64,000 bases of DNA from an uncultured Myxococcales bacterium (GTDB taxonomy: Bacteria > Myxococcota > Myxococcia > Myxococcales > Myxococcaceae), in the NCBI GenBank assembly GCA_937980205.1, contig CALJKW010000076.1, positions 124,001-188,000 on the forward strand, given 5' to 3'. The notes below the pieces were generated by a model. That model saw only the letters and a program-made list of their open reading frames with translations. It had not been told where the DNA came from and searched no databases. Every line of letters starts with the position of its first letter. Position 1 is the stretch's first letter. The translations under genes and the position numbers were made by a program. Positions 1 through 10,565 of the stretch are shown here, piece after piece.

Positions 1-627
1 TCGGTTCAGGCGCTCTGGGACGCCGCGGTCGCGCGCTTCGGGCGCGTCGACGTGTGGATCAACAACGCCGGCAGCGGCGGCGCGCAGGTGCCGCTCGTCG
101 AGACGCCGGCGACGGTGGCCGCCGACGTGGTGCGCACGAACTTCGTCGGCTGCGTCGTCGGGACGCGCGTGGCGCTCGAAGGGATGAAGCGGCAGGGCGG
201 CGGGCAGATCTTCAACATGGAGGGCTTCGGCTCGAACCCGCGGATCAAGCGCGTGGGCATGTCCGTCTACGGCGCGACGAAGGCGGCGACGCGGTACTTC
301 ACGCACTCGGTGGCGCGCGAGGTCTCGGGCTCGCCGGTGCTCGTGGGGACGCTGTCGCCCGGCGTCGTCGTGACGGACATGCTGATCCACCAGTTCGACG
401 GAGCGCCGCGCGCGAAGTGGGAGAAGAGCCGCCGCATCTACAACAAGCTCGCGGACACGGTGGACACGGTCGCGCCCTACCTCGCCGAGCGCGTGCTCGC
501 GAACACGGTGAATGGAGCGGCGATCGCGTGGATCAACCCGCTGCAGATGCTGCTGCGCATCATCTCCCCGTTCCGGTCGGGCAGAGACCTGTTCGGAGAA
601 GTGTCTCCTCCGAACCTCATCGGCTGA
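1..627 (+). CDS. SDR family NAD(P)-dependent oxidoreductase, 5' end missing
   Basis: The gene runs in from the left edge, so the N-terminal glycine-rich cofactor motif is not visible; 208 residues remain in frame 1 before the TGA. The SDR signature NNAG is present near visible residue 21, and the catalytic Tyr-x-x-x-Lys is seen as YGATK, with a Ser a few residues earlier (GMSVYGATK). These residues are diagnostic of classical short-chain dehydrogenases/reductases, which reduce or oxidise carbonyl/hydroxyl groups using NAD(P)(H) in the cytoplasm. The C-terminus carries a hydrophobic stretch (WINPLQMLLRIISPF) that might touch the membrane. The substrate cannot be assigned. The next gene begins 42 bp downstream on the same strand but encodes an unrelated lipoprotein. 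Confidence 0.9.
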   Translation, partial: SVQALWDAAVARFGRVDVWINNAGSGGAQVPLVETPATVAADVVRTNFVGCVVGTRVALEGMKRQGGGQIFNMEGFGSNPRIKRVGMSVYGATKAATRYFTHSVAREVSGSPVLVGTLSPGVVVTDMLIHQFDGAPRAKWEKSRRIYNKLADTVDTVAPYLAERVLANTVNGAAIAWINPLQMLLRIISPFRSGRDLFGEVSPPNLIG

Positions 628-669
628 ACTTGGGTTGCACATGAGGGGGGGCATCGGTGTAGTTGGCCT

Positions 670-2700
670 GTGAACCGACTTCTGATCAGCGTCTTCGCGA
701 CGGGACTTCTGGCTGCTGGCTGCGGTGGTGGTGGAAACAAGTGCATGGGCGTCGTCTGCTCCGGCGGACGCACGTGCAACCCCGATACGGGCACCTGCGT
801 CGGCGGCAGCGGCACGGGCGGCGGAACGAGCGGCACCGGCGGCGGTACGACCGGCACCGGCGGCGGCATGACCGGCACCGGCGGCGGCAGCGGCACCGGC
901 GGTGGTGTTGCGACGGGCGGTGGCGCTGCGACCGGCGGCGGCTCCGCGACCGGCGGCGGCTCTGCGACGGGCGGCGGCTCGGCGACGGGCGGCGGCTCGG
1001 CGACGGGCGGCGGCTCTGCGACGGGCGGCGGTTCGGCGACCGGCGGCGGCTCGGCGACGGGCGGCGGGTCGGCGACCGGCGGCGGCTCTGCGACGGGCGG
1101 CGGCTCGGCGACCGGCGGCGGCTCGGCGACGGGCGGCGGCTCGGCGACCGGCGGCGGCAGCGGCACCGGCGGCGGCATGATGGGCACCGGCGGCGGCATG
1201 GGCACCGGCGGCGGCATGGGCACCGGCGGCGGCATGGGCACCGGCGGCGGCATGGGTACCGGCGGCGGCATGGGTACCGGCGGCGGCATGGGTACCGGCG
1301 GCGGCACGCCTTCCGGCCGCACCATCACGCTGAACATCGTGGACAGCTACGTCAGCGCGACGGGCACGACGAACGTGCCGTTCAACCAGTTCTCGGGGCT
1401 GAACCCGCCGATCCCGACGGCGTACGAGGTGCTCGCCGACGGCGGCCGCAACGCGTACCCCGGCCAGTGGGTCGACGCCGGCCTCGGCCACATTCCGAAC
1501 GTCCCGGCGGGTCGCCTGCAGATCAACCCGTACGGAGTCTTCTACGTCGACACGACGTCCAACACCGTCGACCTCGGCATCGATCTGCAGGGCCGCTCGA
1601 ACGTCACCTATGCAGCGGCGAACACGCAGGTCAGCTTCAACTTCACCTCGCTCGCTCCGTGGCAGCCGGGCTTCGACAGCGTGAACTTCTACGTCGCGAA
1701 CAACGGCGCGGCGTACGGCCTCTTCCCGCTCTCCGACGGCGGCTTCCAGCCGGCGACGAACGCGACGTCGTACTCGCGCGCGCTCGGCTGGCAGGGCGGC
1801 GAGCTGACGCAGGGCTCGATGGGTGACGTCATGGCCACGGCGCAGCTGCGCTACGAGCTCCTGAACGCGCCCGGCACCGACGCCGGGTACGTCTACCTGC
1901 TGCGTCCCGAGACCGTCGGCACGCCCGCGAACGCCGACTGGCAGAACGCGCTCTCGAACACGGTGAACGTCTCGCACGTGGCGGCGACGCGCACGAGCCT
2001 CGCCCTCGACTGGCGGCGCGGCGCCTTCAACGCGCTCGCCGCGCAGGTCAACGGCACGAAGTTCGACGAGGGCATCTACTTCCGCGAGCTGCCGTTCAAC
2101 TTCTCCGCGGGCCACGGCGTCGACGACAACTCGGGCTTCCTGACGGGCCTCGTCTTCACGCCGGTGCTCGACAACGCGAGCGTGGTGACCACCGTCTCGT
2201 ACGCGCGGCTCTACCTCTCGAGCCCGATCGTCCTCGAGGCGCAGACGGACTTCTTCCACAACTACCAGGTGGTCGGTAACCCGCAGGGCATCAGCCTGCG
2301 CGGCGCGGTGTTCGCGGCGTCGTCTCCGCCGGCTTCTCCGCAGCAGCCGCTCGTGACGCCGCCGGTAGGCCTCACCATCGCCGGCCAGAGCGCGCTGACT
2401 CAGATCAGCCTGACCACGACGACGCCGCTGATCAGCTGGACGGCGCCCGTCGGCGCCACGGCGTACTCGGTGACCATCTACCGCTACCAGGGTACGAGCC
2501 CCGGCACCGCCCTGTTCGCGATGACGAACGCGACGCAGTTCCGCGTGCCCCCCGGAGTGCTCACGCCCGGCACGCGCAACGCCGTCATCGTGCGCGCGAT
2601 GAGCGAGCCGACCGGAGACGCCGTCAACGCGCCCAACCGCCGCGGCGGGTATCCGTTCGGTTACGCCGACACGTTCTCGGATATCGTCGCGGTGCCCTGA
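670..2700 (+). CDS. Gly-repeat lipoprotein with FN3-like C-terminus
   Basis: A 676-residue secreted lipoprotein starting at GTG (MNRLLISVFATGLLAAGC). The lipobox LAAGC gives a type II signal with Cys18 as lipidation site. Residues about 25-45 hold a short Cys-containing segment (C-x(5)-C type). Residues about 46-213 are a long flexible linker of hexads: 12 consecutive SATGGG units and 6 MGTGGG units, flanked by variants. The remainder (about 215-570) is a globular region I do not recognise, rich in Asn/Thr/Tyr as in surface proteins. Residues about 570-676 look like a fibronectin type III domain (ISWTAPVGATAYSVTIYRY). The linker probably lifts the globular part away from the outer membrane. 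Function unknown; similar linkers occur in the genes at 14133 and 62835. Confidence 0.85.
   Translation: MNRLLISVFATGLLAAGCGGGGNKCMGVVCSGGRTCNPDTGTCVGGSGTGGGTSGTGGGTTGTGGGMTGTGGGSGTGGGVATGGGAATGGGSATGGGSATGGGSATGGGSATGGGSATGGGSATGGGSATGGGSATGGGSATGGGSATGGGSATGGGSATGGGSGTGGGMMGTGGGMGTGGGMGTGGGMGTGGGMGTGGGMGTGGGMGTGGGTPSGRTITLNIVDSYVSATGTTNVPFNQFSGLNPPIPTAYEVLADGGRNAYPGQWVDAGLGHIPNVPAGRLQINPYGVFYVDTTSNTVDLGIDLQGRSNVTYAAANTQVSFNFTSLAPWQPGFDSVNFYVANNGAAYGLFPLSDGGFQPATNATSYSRALGWQGGELTQGSMGDVMATAQLRYELLNAPGTDAGYVYLLRPETVGTPANADWQNALSNTVNVSHVAATRTSLALDWRRGAFNALAAQVNGTKFDEGIYFRELPFNFSAGHGVDDNSGFLTGLVFTPVLDNASVVTTVSYARLYLSSPIVLEAQTDFFHNYQVVGNPQGISLRGAVFAASSPPASPQQPLVTPPVGLTIAGQSALTQISLTTTTPLISWTAPVGATAYSVTIYRYQGTSPGTALFAMTNATQFRVPPGVLTPGTRNAVIVRAMSEPTGDAVNAPNRRGGYPFGYADTFSDIVAVP
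805..1308 (+). repeat. In-frame 18-bp tandem repeat encoding SATGGG/MGTGGG hexads
   Basis: About 28 units with 18-bp period, built on the core accGGCGGCGGC, lie inside the lipoprotein gene. Two blocks are nearly uniform: 12 Ser-Ala-Thr-Gly3 units (about 947-1156) and six Met-Gly-Thr-Gly3 units (about 1199-1306). Synonymous third-base differences between units show this is not a very recent expansion. Being a multiple of 3, gain or loss of units keeps the frame, so linker length can vary without breaking the protein. Confidence 0.9.
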
Positions 2701-2715
2701 CGCGCCGCCGCTGCC

Positions 2716-2741
2716 CGCGCAAGGATTGCGCGCTCTGTTTT
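2716..2741 (+). terminator. Intrinsic terminator after the Gly-repeat lipoprotein
   Basis: A perfect 7-bp GC-rich stem (CGCGCAA / TTGCGCG) with a 3-nt GGA loop is followed by CTCTGTTTT. It sits 15 bp after the lipoprotein stop and 50 bp before the next gene. This is the clearest Rho-independent terminator in the window. Confidence 0.65.
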
Positions 2742-2790
2742 CGCGCGTACCGACCTTGCGCGGTCGTGGCGGCTGTCGCATCTGGAGGTC

Positions 2791-4371
<1,581 letters not shown>

Positions 4372-4452
4372 TCAGCTCCGTCTGCGCGGCGCAGCCCGTG
4401 CGTCGCAGCGGGCGAGCGGCTCCGAGGGGTCTGATACCAGGGTCAGAGGCGG

Positions 4453-4469
4453 CCCGCAGATTCTGCGGG
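4453..4469. other. 17-bp palindrome between two kinase genes
   Basis: CCCGCAG-ATT-CTGCGGG is a perfect inverted repeat in the 162-bp gap between the two histidine kinase genes. It could be a regulator-binding site for the downstream gene or a weak hairpin terminator for the upstream one; it lacks a T-tract. The rest of this gap shows nothing I can name. Confidence 0.35.
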
Positions 4470-4533
4470 GACGCTTGCGCGAGGGGCGCTGCGGCGCGGT
4501 GGTCCGCCCCCTGCACTGCGAGCTCCCCGAGCC

Positions 4534-6141
4534 ATGAGACGGCACGAGAAGAACGAAGACGTGGGGGGCAGTGGTGATCATCGGCGGCGACCCGATCAGG
4601 CCGAGCTGGGACTGCGGCACGTGGTCGAGGCCGGCGAGCGGCTGGCGGAGAGCCTCGAGCTCGAAGACGTGATCAACGCCGCGGTTCGGAGCATCGTGCC
4701 GGCGTTCGCGGACTTCTGTGCCATCGACCTCGGCGACCATCCGGAGACGTCGCGGCGCGCCGCGACGCGCTTCGCGGATACGCGCCAATGGCAGCGCCTC
4801 GACGCGCTCGTCAGCGGAGCGGGCGGGCCTGCAGAGCGGGGCCTCATCGCCGAGGCCATCGGCTCGAGGCGGCCGGTACGCATCGAGCCGCTCCGGCCGG
4901 ACGTCCCGTGGGGCGAGGCGGGGCTTCGCGCGCTGTTGGCGCTGCCGCTGGTGTCGGGCGAGCGCGTGATTGGAGCGCTCACGATGGGGACCGCCGAGGG
5001 CGGGGGCTGGCTCGCCGACGGCCAGGTCGAGCTGGTCGAGTATCTGGGACGCCGCATCGCGCTCGCGGTGGACGCGGCGACGGCTCACGCACGCCTGGCC
5101 CGCCTCGCGCGCCATCGCGAGCACCTCTTGACCATGGTGGCGCACGACATGCGGCAGCCGCTCAGCGTCATCTTCATGAAGCTCAACCGGCTGCTGCGTG
5201 AGCCCGCACCGGGCGGGGATCGCCGCCGCGTGAGCGAGAACCTCGACGAGCTCCGGTTGGCCGCCGAGCGGCTGCACCGGCTCCTGGCGGGCGTGCTGGA
5301 CGCCGCGAGCCTCGAGGCTGGCGAGCTGAAGCTCGTCCGTCGGCCGCATCGCGTGCTCTCGCTGGTCGACGAGGCAGCTCAGCTGCTCGGTCCGCTCGCC
5401 GCCGAGCGCGATCAGCGTGTCGAGGTCGACGTGCCGCCGGAGCTCGAGGCCTCGTGCGATGGCGAGCGCGTGCTGCAGGTGCTGTCGAACCTGCTGGGCA
5501 ACGCGGTGAAGTACGCGGGCGACGGAGCACGCATCGACGTCCGCGCGTGGACCGACGGCGGTGAGGTGCAGGTCGCGGTCGTCGACGACGGGGCGGGCAT
5601 CCCGGCGGGCGAGCTGCCGTACGTGTTCGATCGCCACTTCCAGGGGCGGCGCCTCGACCGCCAGGGCCATGGGCTGGGGCTCGCCATCGTGAAGGACCTG
5701 GTGCAGGCGCACGGGGGCCGCATCTGGGCGGAGTCCGCGCCGGGCGCCGGGGCGACCTTCAGGTTCACGCTGCCGCTCGCCCGGCCGCAGCAGTCACCGA
5801 CCGTGCTCGTCGTCGACGACGATGAGCTGTTGTGCACGACGGTGAGCGCCATCTTGAACACGCACGGGTACCGGGCCGCCGTCGCGCACGACGGCGCAGC
5901 GGCGCTGGCCTACCTCGAGCGCGAGCCTGCTCCGGTCCGCGTCTTGTTGGACCTCGCGATGCCGGGGATGGATGGCTGGCAGTTCCTCGAGCGGCGCGCG
6001 GCACGGCCCGCGGTTCGAGCGGTGCCGGTGACGGTGATGACCGGGCAGAAGGCCGTCGTCGAGCGGCTGCGCGCGAGCGGCGCCGACGTGCTGCCGAAGC
6101 CGGTCGGCGAGCGCGAGCTGATGGAGCGTCTCGCGGGGTAG
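4534..6141 (+). CDS. GAF hybrid histidine kinase with C-terminal receiver
   Basis: A 535-residue soluble hybrid kinase. Residues about 25-185 are a GAF domain (start pattern EAGERLAESLELEDVINAA). His204 in VAHDMRQPL is the phosphoacceptor. The ATPase domain has NLLGNAVKYAGDGA, DDGAGIP, VFDRHFQ and GHGLGLAIVKDL. Residues about 415-535 are a receiver with the acidic pair in VVDDDE, phosphoacceptor Asp473 in LLDLAMPGMDGW, a Thr in VMTGQ and the Lys in LPKPVG. It can therefore carry out an internal His-to-Asp relay; no output domain is attached, so another phosphotransfer protein is probably needed. The ATG lacks a strong ribosome-binding site; no better in-frame start is seen. Domain arrangement resembles the preceding kinase minus PAS, suggesting a tandem duplication with divergence (inference). 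Confidence 0.93.
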   Translation: MRRHEKNEDVGGSGDHRRRPDQAELGLRHVVEAGERLAESLELEDVINAAVRSIVPAFADFCAIDLGDHPETSRRAATRFADTRQWQRLDALVSGAGGPAERGLIAEAIGSRRPVRIEPLRPDVPWGEAGLRALLALPLVSGERVIGALTMGTAEGGGWLADGQVELVEYLGRRIALAVDAATAHARLARLARHREHLLTMVAHDMRQPLSVIFMKLNRLLREPAPGGDRRRVSENLDELRLAAERLHRLLAGVLDAASLEAGELKLVRRPHRVLSLVDEAAQLLGPLAAERDQRVEVDVPPELEASCDGERVLQVLSNLLGNAVKYAGDGARIDVRAWTDGGEVQVAVVDDGAGIPAGELPYVFDRHFQGRRLDRQGHGLGLAIVKDLVQAHGGRIWAESAPGAGATFRFTLPLARPQQSPTVLVVDDDELLCTTVSAILNTHGYRAAVAHDGAAALAYLEREPAPVRVLLDLAMPGMDGWQFLERRAARPAVRAVPVTVMTGQKAVVERLRASGADVLPKPVGERELMERLAG

Positions 6142-6175
6142 GAGCCGAAGGCCCCGCGCCGGCGCTTGCGCGTCA

Positions 6176-9019
6176 CTACACGTCGAGCGTGGGCTGCTCG
6201 GCGAGGTACTCGCGCCAGCGGTGCACGGCGCCCGAGCGTTCCTGCTCGGGCGCGTCGGCGAGGAAGCCCAGGTTGTCCCCGAGCGTGCGCGTGAGCTCGT
6301 CGATCGACGACAGGCGCGCATCGAAGTCGGGCGACTCGAGCGCGTCGACGAGCCACTCGATGCGGCGCTTCTCGCGCGCCTGGGCCCACCAGCTCGTCCA
6401 CTGGCGCTGCTGCGTGCCGAACGACGCGCGCGTGATCTCCTTCAGCGCCTCGGCCGCCGACGTCGCGCACAGCGCGTCGTCCGAGCCGGCCAGGTTGATG
6501 AGCCCCTCCACCGCGTCGCGATCGTGCAGCAGGCCCAGCGCGCGCGCCGCGAGCGAGCGGCGCAGCGGATCTCTCGACGTGAGCTCCTGCCTCAAGCCCT
6601 TCATCGACGCCTGGAACGTCGGCTCGTTCTTCAGCGCCGTCGCCGCCGCGCGCGCCGCCGAAGAGATGTCGGGCTCGAGATCGAACAGCCCGCGCAGCAC
6701 GCCGTCGACGACCTCGGCGTACGGCAATGAGCCCGCCGTCAGCAGGGCGAGGTACCGCGTGTCCGAGTCGTCCGAGTCCAGCAGCGGCGCCAGCGCGGCC
6801 GCGCCCGCCTGACCGAGCCGCGCCAGCGCGCCGGGAATCGGGCCGAGCTCGTCGGCCTCGGGTCGCTCGACGACGGGCAGGCGGCTCCACCCGGTGGGGC
6901 CGGGGAACGCCTGCACGAGCGCGCGCGCCGAGGCGTCGGGCGTGCGGAGGAACTCGGCCATCGCGGTGAGGCGCTCCTGCGGATCGGGTCCGGTGAGCAG
7001 ATCGAGCAGGCCGCGGAACCAGTCGGCGTCGTTCGCCTGCGGGCTCGAGCCGTCGAGCGGCGGCGCCTCGGGCACCTCGGTCTGCGCGCCCTCGGGCTGA
7101 AACGCCGGCACGGTCCCGTGCTGCTTGCGGTGCAGGATGAGCTCGCTGAACGCCCCCGGCAGGTCCTGACAGAACAGGATGAAGTCGGAGAGCTTCCGCT
7201 GCGACATCGGGCGGTGCGCGCAGTCTCCGTAGAAGACGGCGACGAGGCGCGACTTCACCTCGACCGGCCAGAGGAACACGGTGCGCGGCGCGCGGCCGAG
7301 CAGCGCGAGGTAGTGCTGCGACAGCGCGTCGGGCGGCAGCGGCCCCACGTACGAGCCGCGCGTCAGCGACACGGTGCGGAACACGCTCGCGGCGTCGAGC
7401 GGGATCGCGATCTGCCGAATCGCCGCGGCATCGCCCTCGCCGCGCGCGTCCCAGCCGTATGCCGAGCCGCGCACGACCGCGAAGCCGGCGACGTAATCGA
7501 ACACGCGGCGGCCGAACGTGAGCACCACGTCGAGCAGCGCCTCGCGATCGTGCGTCGCGGCTTTGAGCGCCTGCCGCGCCTGCGCGAGCGTCCACTCCGT
7601 CGTCATGCCCGGAGGCACCGCCGCCGTCGCCGGCTGCGTGAGCTGCGGGTGCTGCGGCTGCGTCGCAGGCTGAGCCGGCGCGGTGGGCGCGGGCGGCGCG
7701 GTGGGCGCGGGCGGCGGCTCCGACGGCCGCATCTTCGCCGTGACCCGCTCGCGATCGACCTCGGCGGTGATGAGCGGCGGCTCGCCCGTCTTCCCGAACG
7801 GCTGCGTGCCGACGCCGCCGCGCGAGATGCGGCCGGGCACCGGCGTGGTGTCGGGCACGCGCTCCTGCAGCCGCTTCAGCTCGCGCTGGTTCGAAGGCGC
7901 CTGCGGGGGCACGGGCGCAGCATCGAGCTTCACCGGATCTCTCGGCGGCCGCGCCGCGGGCGCAGCGGTCAACCACTCGGGCTCGGAGGGGACCCCCGGC
8001 GGCGACGACTTCGGAGGCCGCTGCGCGCGCGGACCCGACGGCGGAGGCAGCACGCCTCCGGGGAACTTCACGTCGCCAGGCGACACCGGCGCGACATCAG
8101 GAATCTTCACCGCGCGGATGTCCGGATCCGTCTTCAGCCGATCCGGCGGAGGCATCGCCCCGCCGGGCCGCGACGCCGCGCGCGCGAACTCGGAGTACTT
8201 GTTCAGGTCGACGACCGAGGTCTCCTCGTGCTCCTCCTCGACGGCGTGCTTGCTGTTCTTCGCGTACTCCGCGTACGCGGTCGTGTCGACGACCGACGTG
8301 TGCTCCTCGAAGTCGCCGTCGGCCTCGGGCTTCTTCTTCGGCTTGCCGAGCGCCGTCGCGGGGATCGGCTCTTCCTGCGTGCCGACCGCCGGCTTGCCGC
8401 CCTTCTTCTTCGAGAGCAGCACCGGCTCTTCGACGATGCCCTGCGCGATGCGCTCGAGCACCTCTTCGCTCAAGCTCTCGTTCGCAGCCGTCGCCTCTTC
8501 GTCGGCGCTGACTGCGGCCGCGGCCGCCGACGCGTCGCTGCGGCGCGAGGGGTCGACCGCGGCGAGCAGCGCGGCGAAGCGGCTCGGCAGCGGCACCTGG
8601 TAGAGCTGCGCCATCCAGTCTTTGCGGCGCGCCTCGATCGACACCCACAGCTCGAGCGGCTTGCCGAGCAGGAAGCCGACCTCTTTGAGCTGCGCGTGCG
8701 GCACCGGGTAGCCGACCGCGAGGTGCAGCGTGTTGCCCTCGACCGAGAGCGGTACCACGTTCAGCCGCTGCGCGATCTTCAGCGGCAGCTCGCTCGCCGC
8801 CGCCTTGTTCGGCTCGAAGTCCGACAGGTTCACGAGCCGCACGCCCGAGACGTCGGCCATCGCCTGCAGCACGCCCGCCTCGGAGATGATCCCCTGCTCG
8901 AGCAGCACCGTGTCGATGCACACCCCGTCGGCCGACGCGTGACGCTTGAGCGCCTCGTCGACCTTGTTGGCCGGCAGGAGGCCCCTCGAGATGAGATGTT
9001 GCGCCAGCCGGTGCGGCAT
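6176..9019 (-). CDS. Large MshEN-domain protein with GAF-like and HEAT-repeat regions
   Basis: A 947-residue protein, last gene of a four-gene leftward operon. Residues about 1-145 match the MshEN (GspE/PilB N-terminal) fold: a repeated helical motif followed by QAMADVSGVRLVNLSDFEP, a fold that in MshE binds cyclic-di-GMP. No ATPase domain follows, so it is not a secretion motor. Residues about 150-460 are acidic, then Pro-rich and probably disordered. About 470-640 is a compact domain with GAF-like character (an assignment by pattern only). About 690-900 is helical with HEAT-like repeats (LAARALGLLHDRDAVEGLI). No signal peptide or membrane helices. It looks like a cytoplasmic scaffold or c-di-GMP-responsive adaptor; the function is inferred. 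It starts 15 bp after the RDD gene. Confidence 0.8.
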   Translation of the reverse strand: MPHRLAQHLISRGLLPANKVDEALKRHASADGVCIDTVLLEQGIISEAGVLQAMADVSGVRLVNLSDFEPNKAAASELPLKIAQRLNVVPLSVEGNTLHLAVGYPVPHAQLKEVGFLLGKPLELWVSIEARRKDWMAQLYQVPLPSRFAALLAAVDPSRRSDASAAAAAVSADEEATAANESLSEEVLERIAQGIVEEPVLLSKKKGGKPAVGTQEEPIPATALGKPKKKPEADGDFEEHTSVVDTTAYAEYAKNSKHAVEEEHEETSVVDLNKYSEFARAASRPGGAMPPPDRLKTDPDIRAVKIPDVAPVSPGDVKFPGGVLPPPSGPRAQRPPKSSPPGVPSEPEWLTAAPAARPPRDPVKLDAAPVPPQAPSNQRELKRLQERVPDTTPVPGRISRGGVGTQPFGKTGEPPLITAEVDRERVTAKMRPSEPPPAPTAPPAPTAPAQPATQPQHPQLTQPATAAVPPGMTTEWTLAQARQALKAATHDREALLDVVLTFGRRVFDYVAGFAVVRGSAYGWDARGEGDAAAIRQIAIPLDAASVFRTVSLTRGSYVGPLPPDALSQHYLALLGRAPRTVFLWPVEVKSRLVAVFYGDCAHRPMSQRKLSDFILFCQDLPGAFSELILHRKQHGTVPAFQPEGAQTEVPEAPPLDGSSPQANDADWFRGLLDLLTGPDPQERLTAMAEFLRTPDASARALVQAFPGPTGWSRLPVVERPEADELGPIPGALARLGQAGAAALAPLLDSDDSDTRYLALLTAGSLPYAEVVDGVLRGLFDLEPDISSAARAAATALKNEPTFQASMKGLRQELTSRDPLRRSLAARALGLLHDRDAVEGLINLAGSDDALCATSAAEALKEITRASFGTQQRQWTSWWAQAREKRRIEWLVDALESPDFDARLSSIDELTRTLGDNLGFLADAPEQERSGAVHRWREYLAEQPTLDV

Positions 9020-9034
9020 CAGTGGGTTCGCATA

Positions 9035-10555
9035 TCAGCTTCGGCCCGCTTTCAGGCGGACGACGAAGGTCGAGCAGATGCGGTCGTGCAGCGTCTGGCT
9101 CCTGCGGTCGAACAGCCACCACCAGAAGCCCATGCCTCCGAGCGCGAACGAGAACACCGCGAGCAGCGCGCGCACGAGCGCCCGCACCGGCGACGGCGGA
9201 GCGCCGCGGCGGTCGACGAGGTTCAGGCCGAACAGGCGGCGCCCGATGGTGCGCCCCGACCACGCGACGGCGAAGAGCGTCGCGTACGCGGCGGCGACGC
9301 CGATCGAGAGGATCGCGATGGCCGCCACCAGCTTCGGAGCGCCGCTGACACGCATCGCGAACGCGTCGAGGAAGCCGGTGTCCTCGGGCAGCGGGGGCGC
9401 CTTGCCCGCGGCGAGCACGCCGAGCGCGATCACCACGTCGACGACGCCGAGCATCAGCGCGTCGGCGAGCAGCGCGCCGAGGCGGCGACCCACCGGCGCC
9501 GGCGTGGCGATGACCTCGACCAGATCGACGGGGCCCGGCTGGGTCGCGACCTCCAGAGGCACCGCGTGCTTCGGCTCGTCCGGCACGCCGGGCTGCGTGA
9601 CCGCCGACAGCTCGGCGCCGGTCTTCAGCTTCTTCACCTCGCTGACGATGTCCGCCTCGATGTCGAGCGCGGCGGCGTTCGGGCGCGAGGGACGCTCGTT
9701 CTTCGTCGGCGGCTCATCGTCGAGCGACGGCGCCATCGGCTTGTCGCCCGAGGGCGGCTCGGTGGCGCGCTTGGAGAGGAACGGGTTCGGCGCGCTCGGC
9801 TGCGTGACCCCGGGAGACCGCGTCCCTCCGGGAGCGGCAGGCGAGGGTTCGGGCAGCGTCGTGCCCCGGTGCTGCGAGGAGATCTGGGTCTGGTGCAGCG
9901 ACGGATCAGGCCGCGGCGTCGCCGGCGCCGACGTCTGCACCGGAGCCGCCGCGCGCGCTGCCTCGGCGCGGCGCGCGTTGATCATGTCCGGAGTCACCGG
10001 ATCCATCTTCTCCGTCACGTGCTGGACGGACGGTGGCGGAGGCGCAGGCCGCGCGCCCGGCGGAGGCGGCGGCGCGCGCCCGGGGATCGACGTGCGCACC
10101 ACCGTCTGCGGTTTGATCTGCGGCATCGGGCCGGTCGGCGCTCCGGCGAGCGGCGAGTCGACGACCGTCGGCCGGCCGGGTGGCGGCGCCTGCGGCAGCG
10201 CGCGGGCGACCGGGCTCGTCTCGGGGTCGGTGGTGACGTCCGCGGGCGACGGCGGCCGGCGGCCCGGCGGAGGCGGCGGCACGCGCTGCGGCACCGCGAG
10301 CGGCAGCTTCCCGGCGTCGGTGATGGCGAGCGGATCGGGCTTCGGCGGCGCCTCGATCGGCGCCCCCTGCTGCGACTGGCGCAGCGCCCGCTGCAGCACC
10401 TCGGTGTTGATCTGCGCGGTCTTCTCCTCTTCTCCGAGCTCGGCGCTCGGAGGCGCAGCCGCCGCCGGACGCTTCGGTCCGCGCAGCTCGTCGAACGACG
10501 GCACACGTGGCTCCGTCTTGGGTTGTTTCGGGTCTTCGGCCACGAGGGGAGGCAC
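9035..10555 (-). CDS. RDD family membrane protein with long Pro-rich N-terminus
   Basis: A 506-residue protein whose first ~330 residues are low-complexity, rich in Pro/Ala and acidic patches, and whose last ~170 residues form an RDD domain: three hydrophobic helices, with the Arg at the start (VGRRLGALLADALMLG), TIGRRLFGLNLVDRRG in the middle, and the Asp-Arg near the end (LHDRICSTFVV). RDD proteins are small integral inner-membrane proteins of largely unknown, sometimes transport-like, role. It begins 10 bp after rsmE ends and is followed 15 bp later by the MshEN/HEAT gene, so the two probably act together. The disordered N-terminus could be a docking arm for that partner (inference). Confidence 0.85.
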   Translation of the reverse strand: MPPLVAEDPKQPKTEPRVPSFDELRGPKRPAAAAPPSAELGEEEKTAQINTEVLQRALRQSQQGAPIEAPPKPDPLAITDAGKLPLAVPQRVPPPPPGRRPPSPADVTTDPETSPVARALPQAPPPGRPTVVDSPLAGAPTGPMPQIKPQTVVRTSIPGRAPPPPPGARPAPPPPSVQHVTEKMDPVTPDMINARRAEAARAAAPVQTSAPATPRPDPSLHQTQISSQHRGTTLPEPSPAAPGGTRSPGVTQPSAPNPFLSKRATEPPSGDKPMAPSLDDEPPTKNERPSRPNAAALDIEADIVSEVKKLKTGAELSAVTQPGVPDEPKHAVPLEVATQPGPVDLVEVIATPAPVGRRLGALLADALMLGVVDVVIALGVLAAGKAPPLPEDTGFLDAFAMRVSGAPKLVAAIAILSIGVAAAYATLFAVAWSGRTIGRRLFGLNLVDRRGAPPSPVRALVRALLAVFSFALGGMGFWWWLFDRRSQTLHDRICSTFVVRLKAGRS

Positions 10556-10565
10556 GCAGGCTACC

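Noticed and set aside
805..1308. CRISPR or VNTR regulatory array
   Set aside because: The 18-bp units are in frame within a lipoprotein and encode hexads; there are no spacers.
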